This document shows positions 27,484 to 35,596 of a DNA stretch of 46,536 nucleotides, in pieces. The notes under the pieces were generated by a model that had not been told where the DNA came from, ran no database searches, and worked only from the letters and a program-made list of their open reading frames with translations. The position numbers and the translations under genes are program-made. Within the stretch, counting starts at the first letter, position 1. Every line of letters starts with the position of its first letter. This DNA comes from Candidatus Methylacidiphilales bacterium (GTDB lineage Bacteria > Verrucomicrobiota > Verrucomicrobiia > Methylacidiphilales > CAZTYG01), in contig JANRJG010000029.1 in the NCBI GenBank assembly GCA_033875315.1, positions 1 through 46,536 on the forward strand, in the 5' to 3' direction.

Positions 27484-28521
27484 ATGAGCGAATTCATCGA
27501 ATCGATTTTCGACAAACTGCGCCGCCACCCCAAGCGCATCGTCTTCCCCGAAGGCAACGACCCGCGCGTCCTGCGCGCCGCCACGGAATTCTACCGGCTC
27601 CGGCTGGGCGTGGGTATTGTCCTCGGCGACCCCGACCACATCCGCAATGTCGCCCGCGGCCACGACATCAACCTCGACCACGTCCTCCTGGTCAATCCGG
27701 AGAAAGCGGATGACATGCCGCTTTTCATCCGTCGGCTGGAAACCCTCCAGCGCTACAAAGGCATCAAGAACCAGGACGCCGAAGCCATTCTCAAGAACCC
27801 GAATTACTTCGCCGCCATGATGCTGCAGAACAGCCAGTGCGATGGCCTGGTGGCCGGTGCCAGTGAGTTTTCTGGCAACATCCTCCGTCCGCTCTTCCAG
27901 CTCATCAAACCCCTGCCGGGTGTGAAGAGCATCTCCAGTTGCGTCATTCTGGTCGTTCCGGACTGCACCTACGGCGACAACGGGGTGATGTTTTTCGCCG
28001 ATGCCGGGGTCATTCCTAGCCCGACCGTCGAACAACTGGCCGATATCGCCGTGGAAACGGCACGCCTGCGCCGCCAGCTCACGGGCAAAGTTCCGCACGT
28101 GGCCATGTTGTCCTACTCCACCAAGGGCAGCGCCCAGACCCGCGATACGGAGAAGATCATCGCCGCCACCGCCCTGGCCCGGCAGAAGATCCGCGACCTC
28201 GGGATCAAGGCCGAGATCGACGGGGAATTACAAGTGGATGCCGCCATTCTTCCTGAAATCGCCGCCATCAAGGCTCCGGGCAGCCCGGTCGGGGGAATGG
28301 CCGATGTCTTTGTTTTCCCCGACCTCAGTTCGGGCAACATCTCGGTCAAGCTGGTCCAGCGGCTTTCCAAGGCCACTGCCTACGGGATGATCCTGTTGGG
28401 ACTTTCCAAGCCCGCGGCTGAATTGTCGCGCGGGGCCAGTGTCGAGGACATGGTCGGCTGTGCCGCCCTCGTCGGCCTCCAGGCTGTCGAATACCGCAAG
28501 CTCTATCCCGATCAAGCATGA
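27484..28521 (+). CDS. pta: Phosphate acetyltransferase, catalytic PTA_PTB domain
   Basis: A 345-residue single-domain phosphotransacetylase converting acetyl-CoA and phosphate to acetyl phosphate. It has RIVFPEGNDPRVLRAA at the start, QCDGLVAGASEFSGNILRPL, MLSYSTKGSAQTRDTEKI, and the C-terminal VFPDLSSGNISVKLVQRLSKA. The large N-terminal regulatory part of E. coli-type Pta is missing and is instead encoded by the next gene, which overlaps the stop by ATGA. ATG 27,484 (MSEFIESIF) is used. No ackA is in the window. With acs nearby the cell can interconvert acetate and acetyl-CoA by two routes. Confidence 0.94.
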   Translation: MSEFIESIFDKLRRHPKRIVFPEGNDPRVLRAATEFYRLRLGVGIVLGDPDHIRNVARGHDINLDHVLLVNPEKADDMPLFIRRLETLQRYKGIKNQDAEAILKNPNYFAAMMLQNSQCDGLVAGASEFSGNILRPLFQLIKPLPGVKSISSCVILVVPDCTYGDNGVMFFADAGVIPSPTVEQLADIAVETARLRRQLTGKVPHVAMLSYSTKGSAQTRDTEKIIAATALARQKIRDLGIKAEIDGELQVDAAILPEIAAIKAPGSPVGGMADVFVFPDLSSGNISVKLVQRLSKATAYGMILLGLSKPAAELSRGASVEDMVGCAALVGLQAVEYRKLYPDQA

Positions 28522-29654
28522 TCGGGTCGCAGGACCCCGCCATGGAACTGAATACGGTCACCCCGCGGGTCTTTGTCGCCGCCACACGGCAGGACGATGG
28601 AAAGACGACCACTTCCCTGGGTCTGCTCGGGGTTCTTCGCCAGCGCCTGGGCCGTATCGGTTACATCAAGCCCGTCGGGCAGCGCACGGTCGATATCGGC
28701 GGACTGAAAATCGACGAGGATTCGGTCCTGATCAATGACACGTACAATCCCGGCCTGCCGCTGGAGGCCATGAGCCCGATCGCCGTCGAGGGGGATTTCA
28801 CCCGCAAGTATCTGGACCATCCCGACCCCGCGCCGCTGGAGGAAAAAGTGGTGGCCGCCTTCAACCGCGCGGCTTGGGAGCAACAGTTTGTCATCATCGA
28901 GGGCACCGGACATGCCGGGGTGGGCAGTGTCTTCGACATGTCCAACGCCCGCGTGGCCCAGTTGCTCCGCAGCCGGGTCATCATCGTCAGCCAGGGTGGT
29001 GTCGGAAAACCCCTGGATGAAATCGCCCTCAACCTCTCCCTCTTCCGCGAAAGGGGGGTCGAAGTTCTCGGTGTGGTCCTGAACAAGGTCATCCCGGACA
29101 AGATCGAGAAACTCCGCCCCTACGCCGAGAAAGGACTTTCCCGCATGGGACTCAATCTCCTCGGCATCATTCCGTTGAGCCAGGAACTGCGCAAACCCAC
29201 CATCAACCAGGTCCGCCAGGAACTGGGCGGGGAATGGGTCTCGGGGGCCAAGTACCACCGCCGCCGCGTCAACCGGGTCTTCATCGGGGCCGCCTCCTCC
29301 CGCCATGCTGAATTGTACTTTGAGCCGGATTCGCTCATCATCACCTCCGGCGATCGGGAGGACCTCATCCTGGCCATCCTGGCCGCCTGTGGCGATGGCT
29401 CGGCGGTCCGGCTGGCCGGTGTGGTCCTGACCCAGGGCCTGATGCCGCAGAGCGGCTTGCTCAAGGTCATGCAGGGCAAGAATATCCCCTTTATTTGTGT
29501 CAAGCAGGACAGCTACACCGCCGCCACCATGATCAACAGCATGACGGTCAAAACCGAGCCCGGCGACAGCCAGAAGATCGGCCTCATCCAGGATCTGATC
29601 AACACCCATGTTTCCGTCGAGCGCATCATCGAACACGGGCGTGTCTCCGCATGA
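28518..29654 (+). CDS. Separate Pta-type regulatory protein: BioD-like P-loop plus DRTGG domain
   Basis: A 378-residue protein matching the N-terminal two domains of long Pta enzymes. The P-loop VAATRQDDGKTTTSLGLLGVL lies near residue 20, followed by KPVGQR, IIEGTGHAGVGSVFD and VVLNKV as in dethiobiotin-synthetase-like folds. From about residue 245 a DRTGG domain follows (LIITSGDREDLILAIL, GVVLTQGLMPQ, VKQDSYTAATMI). Long Pta enzymes use these domains for allosteric control. Here the order is reversed, with the catalytic gene first, and the two are coupled by ATGA. It may bind Pta in trans; cobyrinate-synthase-like annotation would be a misreading. Confidence 0.85.
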   Translation: MIGSQDPAMELNTVTPRVFVAATRQDDGKTTTSLGLLGVLRQRLGRIGYIKPVGQRTVDIGGLKIDEDSVLINDTYNPGLPLEAMSPIAVEGDFTRKYLDHPDPAPLEEKVVAAFNRAAWEQQFVIIEGTGHAGVGSVFDMSNARVAQLLRSRVIIVSQGGVGKPLDEIALNLSLFRERGVEVLGVVLNKVIPDKIEKLRPYAEKGLSRMGLNLLGIIPLSQELRKPTINQVRQELGGEWVSGAKYHRRRVNRVFIGAASSRHAELYFEPDSLIITSGDREDLILAILAACGDGSAVRLAGVVLTQGLMPQSGLLKVMQGKNIPFICVKQDSYTAATMINSMTVKTEPGDSQKIGLIQDLINTHVSVERIIEHGRVSA

Positions 29655-29704
29655 GGGTGCAAAATCCTCATTGAAAAGCCCCCGCCCGTCCTCATTCTCT
29701 CACC

Positions 29705-30235
29705 ATGTTCAGACCCTATTGGGCGGCCTTTCATTGGAACTTGAAATCGCTGCCTGCAGATTGTCCCCGACCGCAGGTCAAGTCCATCGAGCTCCGTGAG
29801 GCCACGGTCGAGGATGCCGCCAACCTTTGGTCGGTCATGCAGCGTTCCTTCAACACCGAACTGGCCTGGGGGCTCCTGCTCGAAGAGCGCACCCGCTTCC
29901 TGCGCCGGACTGTCTATGACGGCCTCTTGGACCGCAAGGTGGAATTCCTCGTCGTGGAACACGGCCGTCGCATCATCGCCGGCAGCGGGTTGCTGAAAAA
30001 TCCGCAGAGCCCGGTCCACCTGGTGACCGGCATCTGGGTCATGGAAGAATACCGTTGCCGGGGCCTTGGCCTGTACCTTCTCCATGCCTCCCTCAAACGG
30101 CTCGCCGAATCCGGCTTGGAAGATGCCTCGGTCATCACCCGCAGCAACACCGCCGCCGCCAAGTACCTCTACCCCAAACTGGATTCCCACACCGTCAAGC
30201 TCGAGGCCTATCCAGAACTCAAGTCGTTGGACTGA
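29705..30235 (+). CDS. GNAT-family N-acetyltransferase
   Basis: A 176-residue GNAT protein. The acetyl-CoA-binding motif A is seen as IWVMEEYRCRGLGLYLLHASLKRL, and motif B in ITRSNTAAAKYLYPKLD. About 30 residues before SIELREATVEDAANLW form an extra N-terminal arm rich in aromatic residues (FRPYWAAFHWNLK). The substrate is unknown; small molecules, antibiotics and protein N-termini are all possible. It lies 50 bp after the Pta regulatory gene and 35 bp before the disulfide reductase gene, so it probably belongs to the same plus-strand message. Confidence 0.85.
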   Translation: MFRPYWAAFHWNLKSLPADCPRPQVKSIELREATVEDAANLWSVMQRSFNTELAWGLLLEERTRFLRRTVYDGLLDRKVEFLVVEHGRRIIAGSGLLKNPQSPVHLVTGIWVMEEYRCRGLGLYLLHASLKRLAESGLEDASVITRSNTAAAKYLYPKLDSHTVKLEAYPELKSLD

Positions 30236-30270
30236 ATCCCCTCAACGATCGGGAACGGGTTGCCTTCACC

Positions 30271-31692
30271 ATGTCTTCAGCAATTTACGACGTCGTGGTC
30301 ATTGGCGGGGGCAGCGGGGGTTACGCCGCCGCGCGTACCGCCGCCGCACTCGGTGCCCGGGTGGGTGTGGTCGAGGGAGGCCGGGAGATGGGCGGTCTCT
30401 GCATCCTCCGGGGTTGTATGCCGACCAAGGCCCTCCTCGAGTCGGCCCACCGCAGCCATGAGATCGGGCGCGCCGCTGAGTTCGGCATCGATGTCGGCAA
30501 ACCCCGCCCCGATTGGGAACGCATCGTCGACCGCAAGGACGCCTTCATTCGCGACTTTGCCGGCTACCGCCGTCAACAATTGGAAAAGGGAAAGTTTGAT
30601 TTGATCCGTGGTCGCGCCCGCTTCATCGATGCCCGTCGCATCATGGTCGACCCGCTCAAGACCGGTGGCCGCAGACGGGAACTCGCCTCGCGCACCTTTA
30701 TCCTCGCCACCGGCTCGGTCATCGAGCGCAAGCCCATTCCCGGTCTTTGGGAAACCGGATGCCTGACCAGCGACGAAGCCATCCACCTCCGCCGCCCGCC
30801 CAAGAGTCTGGTCGTGCTCGGCGGCGGCCCCATTGCCTGTGAATTCGCCCAGTATTTCCACCACCTCGGGGTACGCACCACCCTCCTCCAGCGCAGCCGG
30901 CAATTGCTCAGCGGCCACGATGCCGATACGGCCGGGGAACTGGAAAAGACCTTCCGTCGCGAGGGCATGGAGGTCCTGACCGGAACGCAGTTGCTCCAGG
31001 TCTCCCGTCATGGAAACGGCAAACGGGTCTCATTCGAGCAGGATGGGAAGCGTCGCCACATCGACGCCGGCGAAATTCTCTACGCACTCGGACGTATCCC
31101 GGCTGTTGCAGGGCTTGGTTTGGAATCCGCCGGAGTGGCCTTGCGCGGGCTCGCCGTGCAGACCGGACCGACGATGCAGACCACTTGCAAGCACATCTTC
31201 GCCGTGGGCGATGTCACCGGACCCTACGAAGTGGTCCATACCGCCATCACCCAGGGTGAAGCAGCGGCCCGCAACGCACTGAAGTTCCTTCGAGGCACCG
31301 GTAAGTTGGAACGGGTTGACTACACCTCCCACATGGAAGTGGTTTTCACCTCGCCCGAGGTCGCCTCGATCGGCCTGTCCGAGAAGGAGGCTCTGGCGGA
31401 AAAGGTTCCCTTCCTATCCGCCAAGTATCCCTTCAACGACCACGGCAAGTCCCTGATCATGGGAGCCCGGGAAGGCTTCGTGAAGATCCTTGCCGATCCG
31501 GCCAAGGGCCGCATCCTCGGCGCCCAGATCGTCGGCCCGCATGCCTCGGATTTGATTCACGAGTTCGCCGCCCTGATGCACTTCAAAGCCACGGTCCACG
31601 ACCTCATCCGCATCCCGCATTACCACCCGACCCTGGGCGAGATTGTGACCTATCCGGCGGAGGAAATTGCCGACCAGTTGACCGCGAACTGA
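30271..31692 (+). CDS. Class I pyridine nucleotide-disulfide oxidoreductase, dihydrolipoyl dehydrogenase-like
   Basis: A 473-residue FAD/NAD flavoprotein. It has the FAD Rossmann motif VVVIGGGSGGYAAARTAA, redox pair GGLCILRGCMPTKA (C44, C49), NAD motif VVLGGGPIACEFAQYF, second FAD contact KHIFAVGDVTGPY, and the C-terminal catalytic HYHPTLGEI of the partner subunit. The N-terminus keeps LCILRGCM where typical lipoamide dehydrogenases have TCLNVGCI, so it may be a variant Lpd or a mercuric-reductase-like or glutathione-type enzyme. No 2-oxoacid dehydrogenase genes are adjacent. gcvP lies 4 kb downstream, and Lpd is the L protein of that system, but the link is only positional. Confidence 0.85.
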   Translation: MSSAIYDVVVIGGGSGGYAAARTAAALGARVGVVEGGREMGGLCILRGCMPTKALLESAHRSHEIGRAAEFGIDVGKPRPDWERIVDRKDAFIRDFAGYRRQQLEKGKFDLIRGRARFIDARRIMVDPLKTGGRRRELASRTFILATGSVIERKPIPGLWETGCLTSDEAIHLRRPPKSLVVLGGGPIACEFAQYFHHLGVRTTLLQRSRQLLSGHDADTAGELEKTFRREGMEVLTGTQLLQVSRHGNGKRVSFEQDGKRRHIDAGEILYALGRIPAVAGLGLESAGVALRGLAVQTGPTMQTTCKHIFAVGDVTGPYEVVHTAITQGEAAARNALKFLRGTGKLERVDYTSHMEVVFTSPEVASIGLSEKEALAEKVPFLSAKYPFNDHGKSLIMGAREGFVKILADPAKGRILGAQIVGPHASDLIHEFAALMHFKATVHDLIRIPHYHPTLGEIVTYPAEEIADQLTAN

Positions 31693-31694
31693 TT

Positions 31695-31735
31695 GGGTGG
31701 GGGGCAAGTTTCCCTTTGCCACCCATGACGGTTTT
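31695..31735 (+). terminator. Weak terminator-like hairpin before gltX
   Basis: GGGT-N-GGCAAG pairs with CTTTGCC-ACCC with a bulge around a short loop (31,695-31,724), and TTTT follows eight bases later. It lies just after the disulfide reductase stop and 20 bases before the gltX ATG. Spacing to the T run is poor. Confidence 0.3.
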
Positions 31736-31755
31736 GCGGTTTAATTTACTTTCCC

Positions 31756-33093
31756 ATGAGCAACGTCCGTGTCCGTTTCGCCCCTTCTCCCACCGGCCTC
31801 CTCCACATCGGAGGCGCCCGCACCGCGCTCTTCAACTGGCTTTACGCCCGCCACACCGGCGGCACCTTCGTCCTCCGCATCGAGGACACCGACGCCGCCC
31901 GCAACACACCCGAGGCCCGGGCCATCATTTTCCGTGGTTTGAAATGGCTCGGCCTGGATTGGGACGAGGGGCCGGATGAGGATGGTTCCACCCGCGGCGA
32001 CCGCGGTCCCTACAGCCAGAGCCAGCGCGGCGACATCTACCGTGGCTACATCAAGCGCCTGCTCGACGAGGGCAAGGCCTACGAATTCGAAGGCGCGGTC
32101 AAGTTCCGCACCCCCAAGACAATCTGCACCGTGCCCGACCTCATCTGTGGTGACGTCCAGTTCGACCGCACCAACGACCCAGACTTGGTCATCGCCCGCA
32201 AGGACGGCTCACCCGTTTTCCATCTCGTCAATGTGGTCGACGATTTGGAGATGGGCATCACCCACGTCATCCGCGGTGAGGACCACCTTTCCAACACGCC
32301 GAAGCATCTGGCCCTCTTCGAAGCCCTGGGCGCCACCCCGCCCCGCTACGCTCACATCCCGCTGATTCTCAACACCAACGGTTCCAAGATGAGCAAGCGC
32401 GACGAGGGTGCCTCCGTCGGTGAATACATCGAGCAGGGCTATCTGCCCGCGGCCGTGCGCAATTACCTCTGTCTTCTCGGCTGGTCGCCCAAGGACAACC
32501 GCGAGGTCATCGACATCGCCGAAGTCGTTGAACGCTTCGACCTCCCGCAGGTCAACCGCAGCAACGCCCGTTTCGACATCAACAAGCTTTACTGGATCAA
32601 CGGCGAATACTGGCAGGCCATGGACGCGGCCGCCTTCGAGACCTTCTCACGCGACTTTCTGACCCAGAAGAACGCACTTCCGTCCGGCACCGACCCGGAC
32701 TACCTGTCCCGGTCCCTCGCCATCATCCGCGAGAAAATCAAGATCGGCCGCGACCTTCCCGAGTGGATCGCCCCGTTCCTCAACGAGGAATTTGCCTACG
32801 ACGCCAAGGCGGCCGAGAAAAATCTGGCCCAGCCCGAGGCCTACGCCCGGGTTGGCAAATTGAAGGAAGTCTTCGCTTCCCAAACCGATTGGACGGCTGC
32901 CCCATTGGAAGCCGCCCTGGTCAAGGCTGCCGAGGACGAGGGAGTGAAGACGGCATTCTACGTCCATCCCTGTCGCGTGGCCGTTTCCGGCACGGCGGTC
33001 GGCCCCTCGCTCTATCACATGCTTGAAGTCATGGGTCGTGAGCGGGTCCTGCGCCGGATCGACCGTTCGCTCGCCCGGTTTGCCAAGGTCTGA
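31756..33093 (+). CDS. gltX: Glutamate-tRNA ligase
   Basis: A 445-residue class I aminoacyl-tRNA synthetase. The HIGH-type motif is RFAPSPTGLLHIGGARTALFN and the KMSKS motif is SKMSKRDEGAS (210-220); VRFAPSPTG, RIEDTD and VIRGEDHLSNTPKHL are canonical. Between residues 108 and 116 the sequence runs GKAYEFEGAVKF, with no cysteine-rich zinc knuckle or the roughly 40 residues usually found there, making the protein shorter than most bacterial GluRS. Whether it charges only tRNA-Glu or also tRNA-Gln is not visible; no gatCAB gene is in the window. It is followed by pgsA after 72 bp. Confidence 0.95.
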   Translation: MSNVRVRFAPSPTGLLHIGGARTALFNWLYARHTGGTFVLRIEDTDAARNTPEARAIIFRGLKWLGLDWDEGPDEDGSTRGDRGPYSQSQRGDIYRGYIKRLLDEGKAYEFEGAVKFRTPKTICTVPDLICGDVQFDRTNDPDLVIARKDGSPVFHLVNVVDDLEMGITHVIRGEDHLSNTPKHLALFEALGATPPRYAHIPLILNTNGSKMSKRDEGASVGEYIEQGYLPAAVRNYLCLLGWSPKDNREVIDIAEVVERFDLPQVNRSNARFDINKLYWINGEYWQAMDAAAFETFSRDFLTQKNALPSGTDPDYLSRSLAIIREKIKIGRDLPEWIAPFLNEEFAYDAKAAEKNLAQPEAYARVGKLKEVFASQTDWTAAPLEAALVKAAEDEGVKTAFYVHPCRVAVSGTAVGPSLYHMLEVMGRERVLRRIDRSLARFAKV

Positions 33094-33165
33094 CCGGCCC
33101 CATCCGTCGGGCCATGGGATCGCGGCCGGGATGGATTGCATTCTGGCCGCGGATGGCTAATGTAA

Positions 33166-33765
33166 ATGCGGAGCATGACACTGCCCAATTTCATCACCCT
33201 CTTCCGCTTCTGCCTCGTGCCGGTGTTCGTGGGGGCCCTTCTTTATTACCAGCGCAGCTACCGACTTGGGGAACCGGACTCGCTCTATTGGGCGATTGCC
33301 CTCGGTTCGTTTGTCACCGCTTCGCTCTCCGATGCCCTCGACGGCATCCTGGCCCGCCGGCTCAATCTTCACAGCCAGCTCGGCGCCATCATGGACCCCT
33401 TGGCCGACAAGGCCCTGCTGGTCAGTGCCATCATCACCCTCTGTTGGCTCGACACGGATCTGGCCCAGCTTCCCATCTGGTTTGCGGTCCTGGTTCTCGG
33501 TCGCGATTTCCTCCTGGTCGCCGGTGTGATCGGTCTCCAAGTCTACGTGCGCAACATCAAAATCAAACCGCACTGGTCCGGTAAGCTCTCCACCGCCCTG
33601 ATCATGCTCATCGTCTCGCTCATCCTCCTCAAATGCCCGTCCGCTTGGGTTGATCCGCTCGTCTGGATCGGCGGCGCATTCACCCTGCTCTCCACCGGGA
33701 TCTATCTTTCAAGGGGCATGCGCGCTGTCGTCACGAGCGGAATCGACCCCCCGCGCCACCGCTGA
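33166..33765 (+). CDS. pgsA: CDP-diacylglycerol-glycerol-3-phosphate 3-phosphatidyltransferase
   Basis: A 199-residue inner-membrane enzyme making phosphatidylglycerophosphate. The CDP-alcohol phosphotransferase motif DG-x2-AR-x8-G-x3-D-x3-D is complete in DGILARRLNLHSQLGAIMD with PLAD following. TLPNFITLFRFCLVPVF at the N-terminus is typical, and about five transmembrane helices are visible. Starts at 33,166 or 33,175 (MTLPNF) are both possible. The serine or cardiolipin relatives share the motif, but length and N-terminus favour PgsA. The gene lies between gltX and der. Confidence 0.87.
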   Translation: MRSMTLPNFITLFRFCLVPVFVGALLYYQRSYRLGEPDSLYWAIALGSFVTASLSDALDGILARRLNLHSQLGAIMDPLADKALLVSAIITLCWLDTDLAQLPIWFAVLVLGRDFLLVAGVIGLQVYVRNIKIKPHWSGKLSTALIMLIVSLILLKCPSAWVDPLVWIGGAFTLLSTGIYLSRGMRAVVTSGIDPPRHR

Positions 33766-33818
33766 GGTTGCAAAACCCGCCGTTTACACGCCCGCCCCGG
33801 GCGGTAGTCTGTCCCTTC

Positions 33819-35474
33819 ATGAAACCCGTCCTGGCCATCGTCGGCCGACCGAATGTGGGCAAGTCCGCCCTCTTCAACCGCATTTCCGGCAAACAGATCT
33901 CCCTCGTCTTCGACCGGCCCGGAGTCACCCGCGACCGCATCAGCCTCGACTGCGCCTGGCAGGGCAAGCCTTTCCAGTTGGTCGATACCGGCGGCATCGG
34001 CCTCGATGACGAGTCCGGCTTCGAGGATTCCATCCAGCGTGAAGTCACCGTCGCTCTCGCCACCGCCAGCGACATCTTCCTCGTCGTCGATGGCCGGGAA
34101 GGCCTGCACCCCCTCGATGTCGAGGTCGCCCGCCGCCTCCGCAGCACCGGTCTCGGCATCCACGTGGTTGTCAACAAGATCGACACGAGCCTAACTTCTG
34201 GATGGGAAGGCGAGTTCCAGCGTCTGGGTTATCCCTCGATCCATGCCGTCTCCGCCCTCCACGGGCTCGGGGTCGAAGCCCTCATGGCCCGTATCACCCG
34301 GGACTGGCCCGCCGCCGAGGAGATCGAACTATCCGTCCGCACCAAGCCGATCCAGGTGGCCATCGTGGGCCGTCCAAATGCCGGCAAGTCGTCGATGATC
34401 AACGCCCTCCTCAATGAGGAACGCGTCATCGTCAGCCCGATCGCCGGCACCACGCGTGACGCCGTCGATGTCCACTTCCACCGCAACGGCCAGCATTACT
34501 GCCTGGTCGACACAGCAGGCATGCGCAAGAAGGCCCGCATTTCGGATCCGTTGGAATCGATCATGAGCGGCCGCTCGGCCCACACCATCAACCGCGCCGA
34601 TGTCTGCGTGCTCGTCGTCGACGCCGTGCAGGGCATCGGTGTGCAGGAAAAGAAAATCGCCGGGCTCATCCAGGAAGCGGGCAAGCCCTGCCTCATCCTG
34701 GTCAACAAATGGGACCTGACCAAGGGCGCCGAGGTCCGCCGGCCCGAGGCTGTCAGTCCGAAAAGTGAGCGCAAGGGCTGGTTGACGCGCGAACCGAAAA
34801 GTTTCCAGGAGGAATACGAGATGGCGGTCCGGCGCGAGTTGTTCTTCCTATCCTACGCCCCGGTGGTGTTTGCCAGTGCCCTGGAGAAAACCAACGTCGA
34901 GGCGTGGATCGACACCCTCGAGCGCATCGGCCGCAACCGTCGCGCCGAAATCCCCGCCGGACCGCTCAACCGCCTCGTCCACCGTCTCTTCGCCGGCCAC
35001 AACCCGCCCTCCAAGGGCAACCGCCCGTTGAAAATTTACTATGTAGCCCAGATGCGCGATGAACTGTGTCCGACCCTGGCCGTTTTCATCAACGATGCCC
35101 AGCTCTGGACCCAGGACTATGCCCGTTACATGGAGCAACATGTCCGCGAGGAATTCCCCCTCGAAGGTTGTCCGCTCGTCTGGCAATTGCGCGACAAGAA
35201 GGGCACCACCGAAAAGGGAAGTGCCGGTCGAAGCCCAGCGGGGAATGCCGCCAGGGGAGGGGAACCGCAAGCGAGAAGAGGGGGCAGGCCGCCGCGCCAG
35301 CCCAAAGCCGAGGCTCCACGCCGGGAAAAGCCCAAACCCTCACGCACCCAACCCCCGACACCGCGTCGCCGGGCCAAACCATCCCCATCCCACAAGCAGA
35401 AACAGGCCGGCCCCAACAAACCGGTCAAGTGGGACCGCCGTAGCATGCCCAAAAAACGGAATCACCACAGCTGA
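33819..35474 (+). CDS. der: Ribosome assembly GTPase Der (EngA) with a basic C-terminal tail
   Basis: A 551-residue double GTPase needed for 50S maturation. Domain 1 has GRPNVGKSALFNRI, DTGGIG and NKID; domain 2 has GRPNAGKSSMINALL, DTAGMRKKA and NKWD. A KH-like domain follows (PLKIYYVAQMRDELCPTLAVF). After about residue 468 comes an unusual ~80-residue tail dominated by Arg, Lys, Pro, Gly and Gln, probably disordered and RNA-binding. An insert (EVRRPEAVSPKSERKGWL) sits after the NKWD loop. ATG 33,819 (MKPVLAIVGRP) is the canonical start. Confidence 0.95.
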   Translation: MKPVLAIVGRPNVGKSALFNRISGKQISLVFDRPGVTRDRISLDCAWQGKPFQLVDTGGIGLDDESGFEDSIQREVTVALATASDIFLVVDGREGLHPLDVEVARRLRSTGLGIHVVVNKIDTSLTSGWEGEFQRLGYPSIHAVSALHGLGVEALMARITRDWPAAEEIELSVRTKPIQVAIVGRPNAGKSSMINALLNEERVIVSPIAGTTRDAVDVHFHRNGQHYCLVDTAGMRKKARISDPLESIMSGRSAHTINRADVCVLVVDAVQGIGVQEKKIAGLIQEAGKPCLILVNKWDLTKGAEVRRPEAVSPKSERKGWLTREPKSFQEEYEMAVRRELFFLSYAPVVFASALEKTNVEAWIDTLERIGRNRRAEIPAGPLNRLVHRLFAGHNPPSKGNRPLKIYYVAQMRDELCPTLAVFINDAQLWTQDYARYMEQHVREEFPLEGCPLVWQLRDKKGTTEKGSAGRSPAGNAARGGEPQARRGGRPPRQPKAEAPRREKPKPSRTQPPTPRRRAKPSPSHKQKQAGPNKPVKWDRRSMPKKRNHHS

Positions 35475-35557
35475 AGATCCCTTCTTTCATTCGTGTTCGG
35501 GGTCCTTTTTCCTTCCTTAAAGGTAAATACTCTTTTCTCCAAAGAACGTGAAACGGT

Positions 35558-35584
35558 TTGAATTCTGCGTGCCGGACTTATACT
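35558..35584 (+). promoter_or_regulatory. Possible gcvP promoter
   Basis: TTGAAT (35,558-35,563) and TATACT (35,579-35,584) are spaced by 15 bases, about 12 bp before the gcvP ATG. The spacing is short, and the start site would leave almost no leader. No glycine riboswitch fold is recognisable in the 122-bp gap. Confidence 0.25.
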
Positions 35585-35596
35585 GCTCCGACGTTT

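Noticed and set aside
31010-31282. Small plus-strand open frames inside the disulfide reductase gene
   Set aside because: Out-of-frame shadows without a ribosome-binding site or recognisable sequence.
35475-35596. Glycine riboswitch upstream of gcvP
   Set aside because: The gap is 122 bp, AT-richer than its surroundings, and shows none of the paired aptamer elements I would expect.
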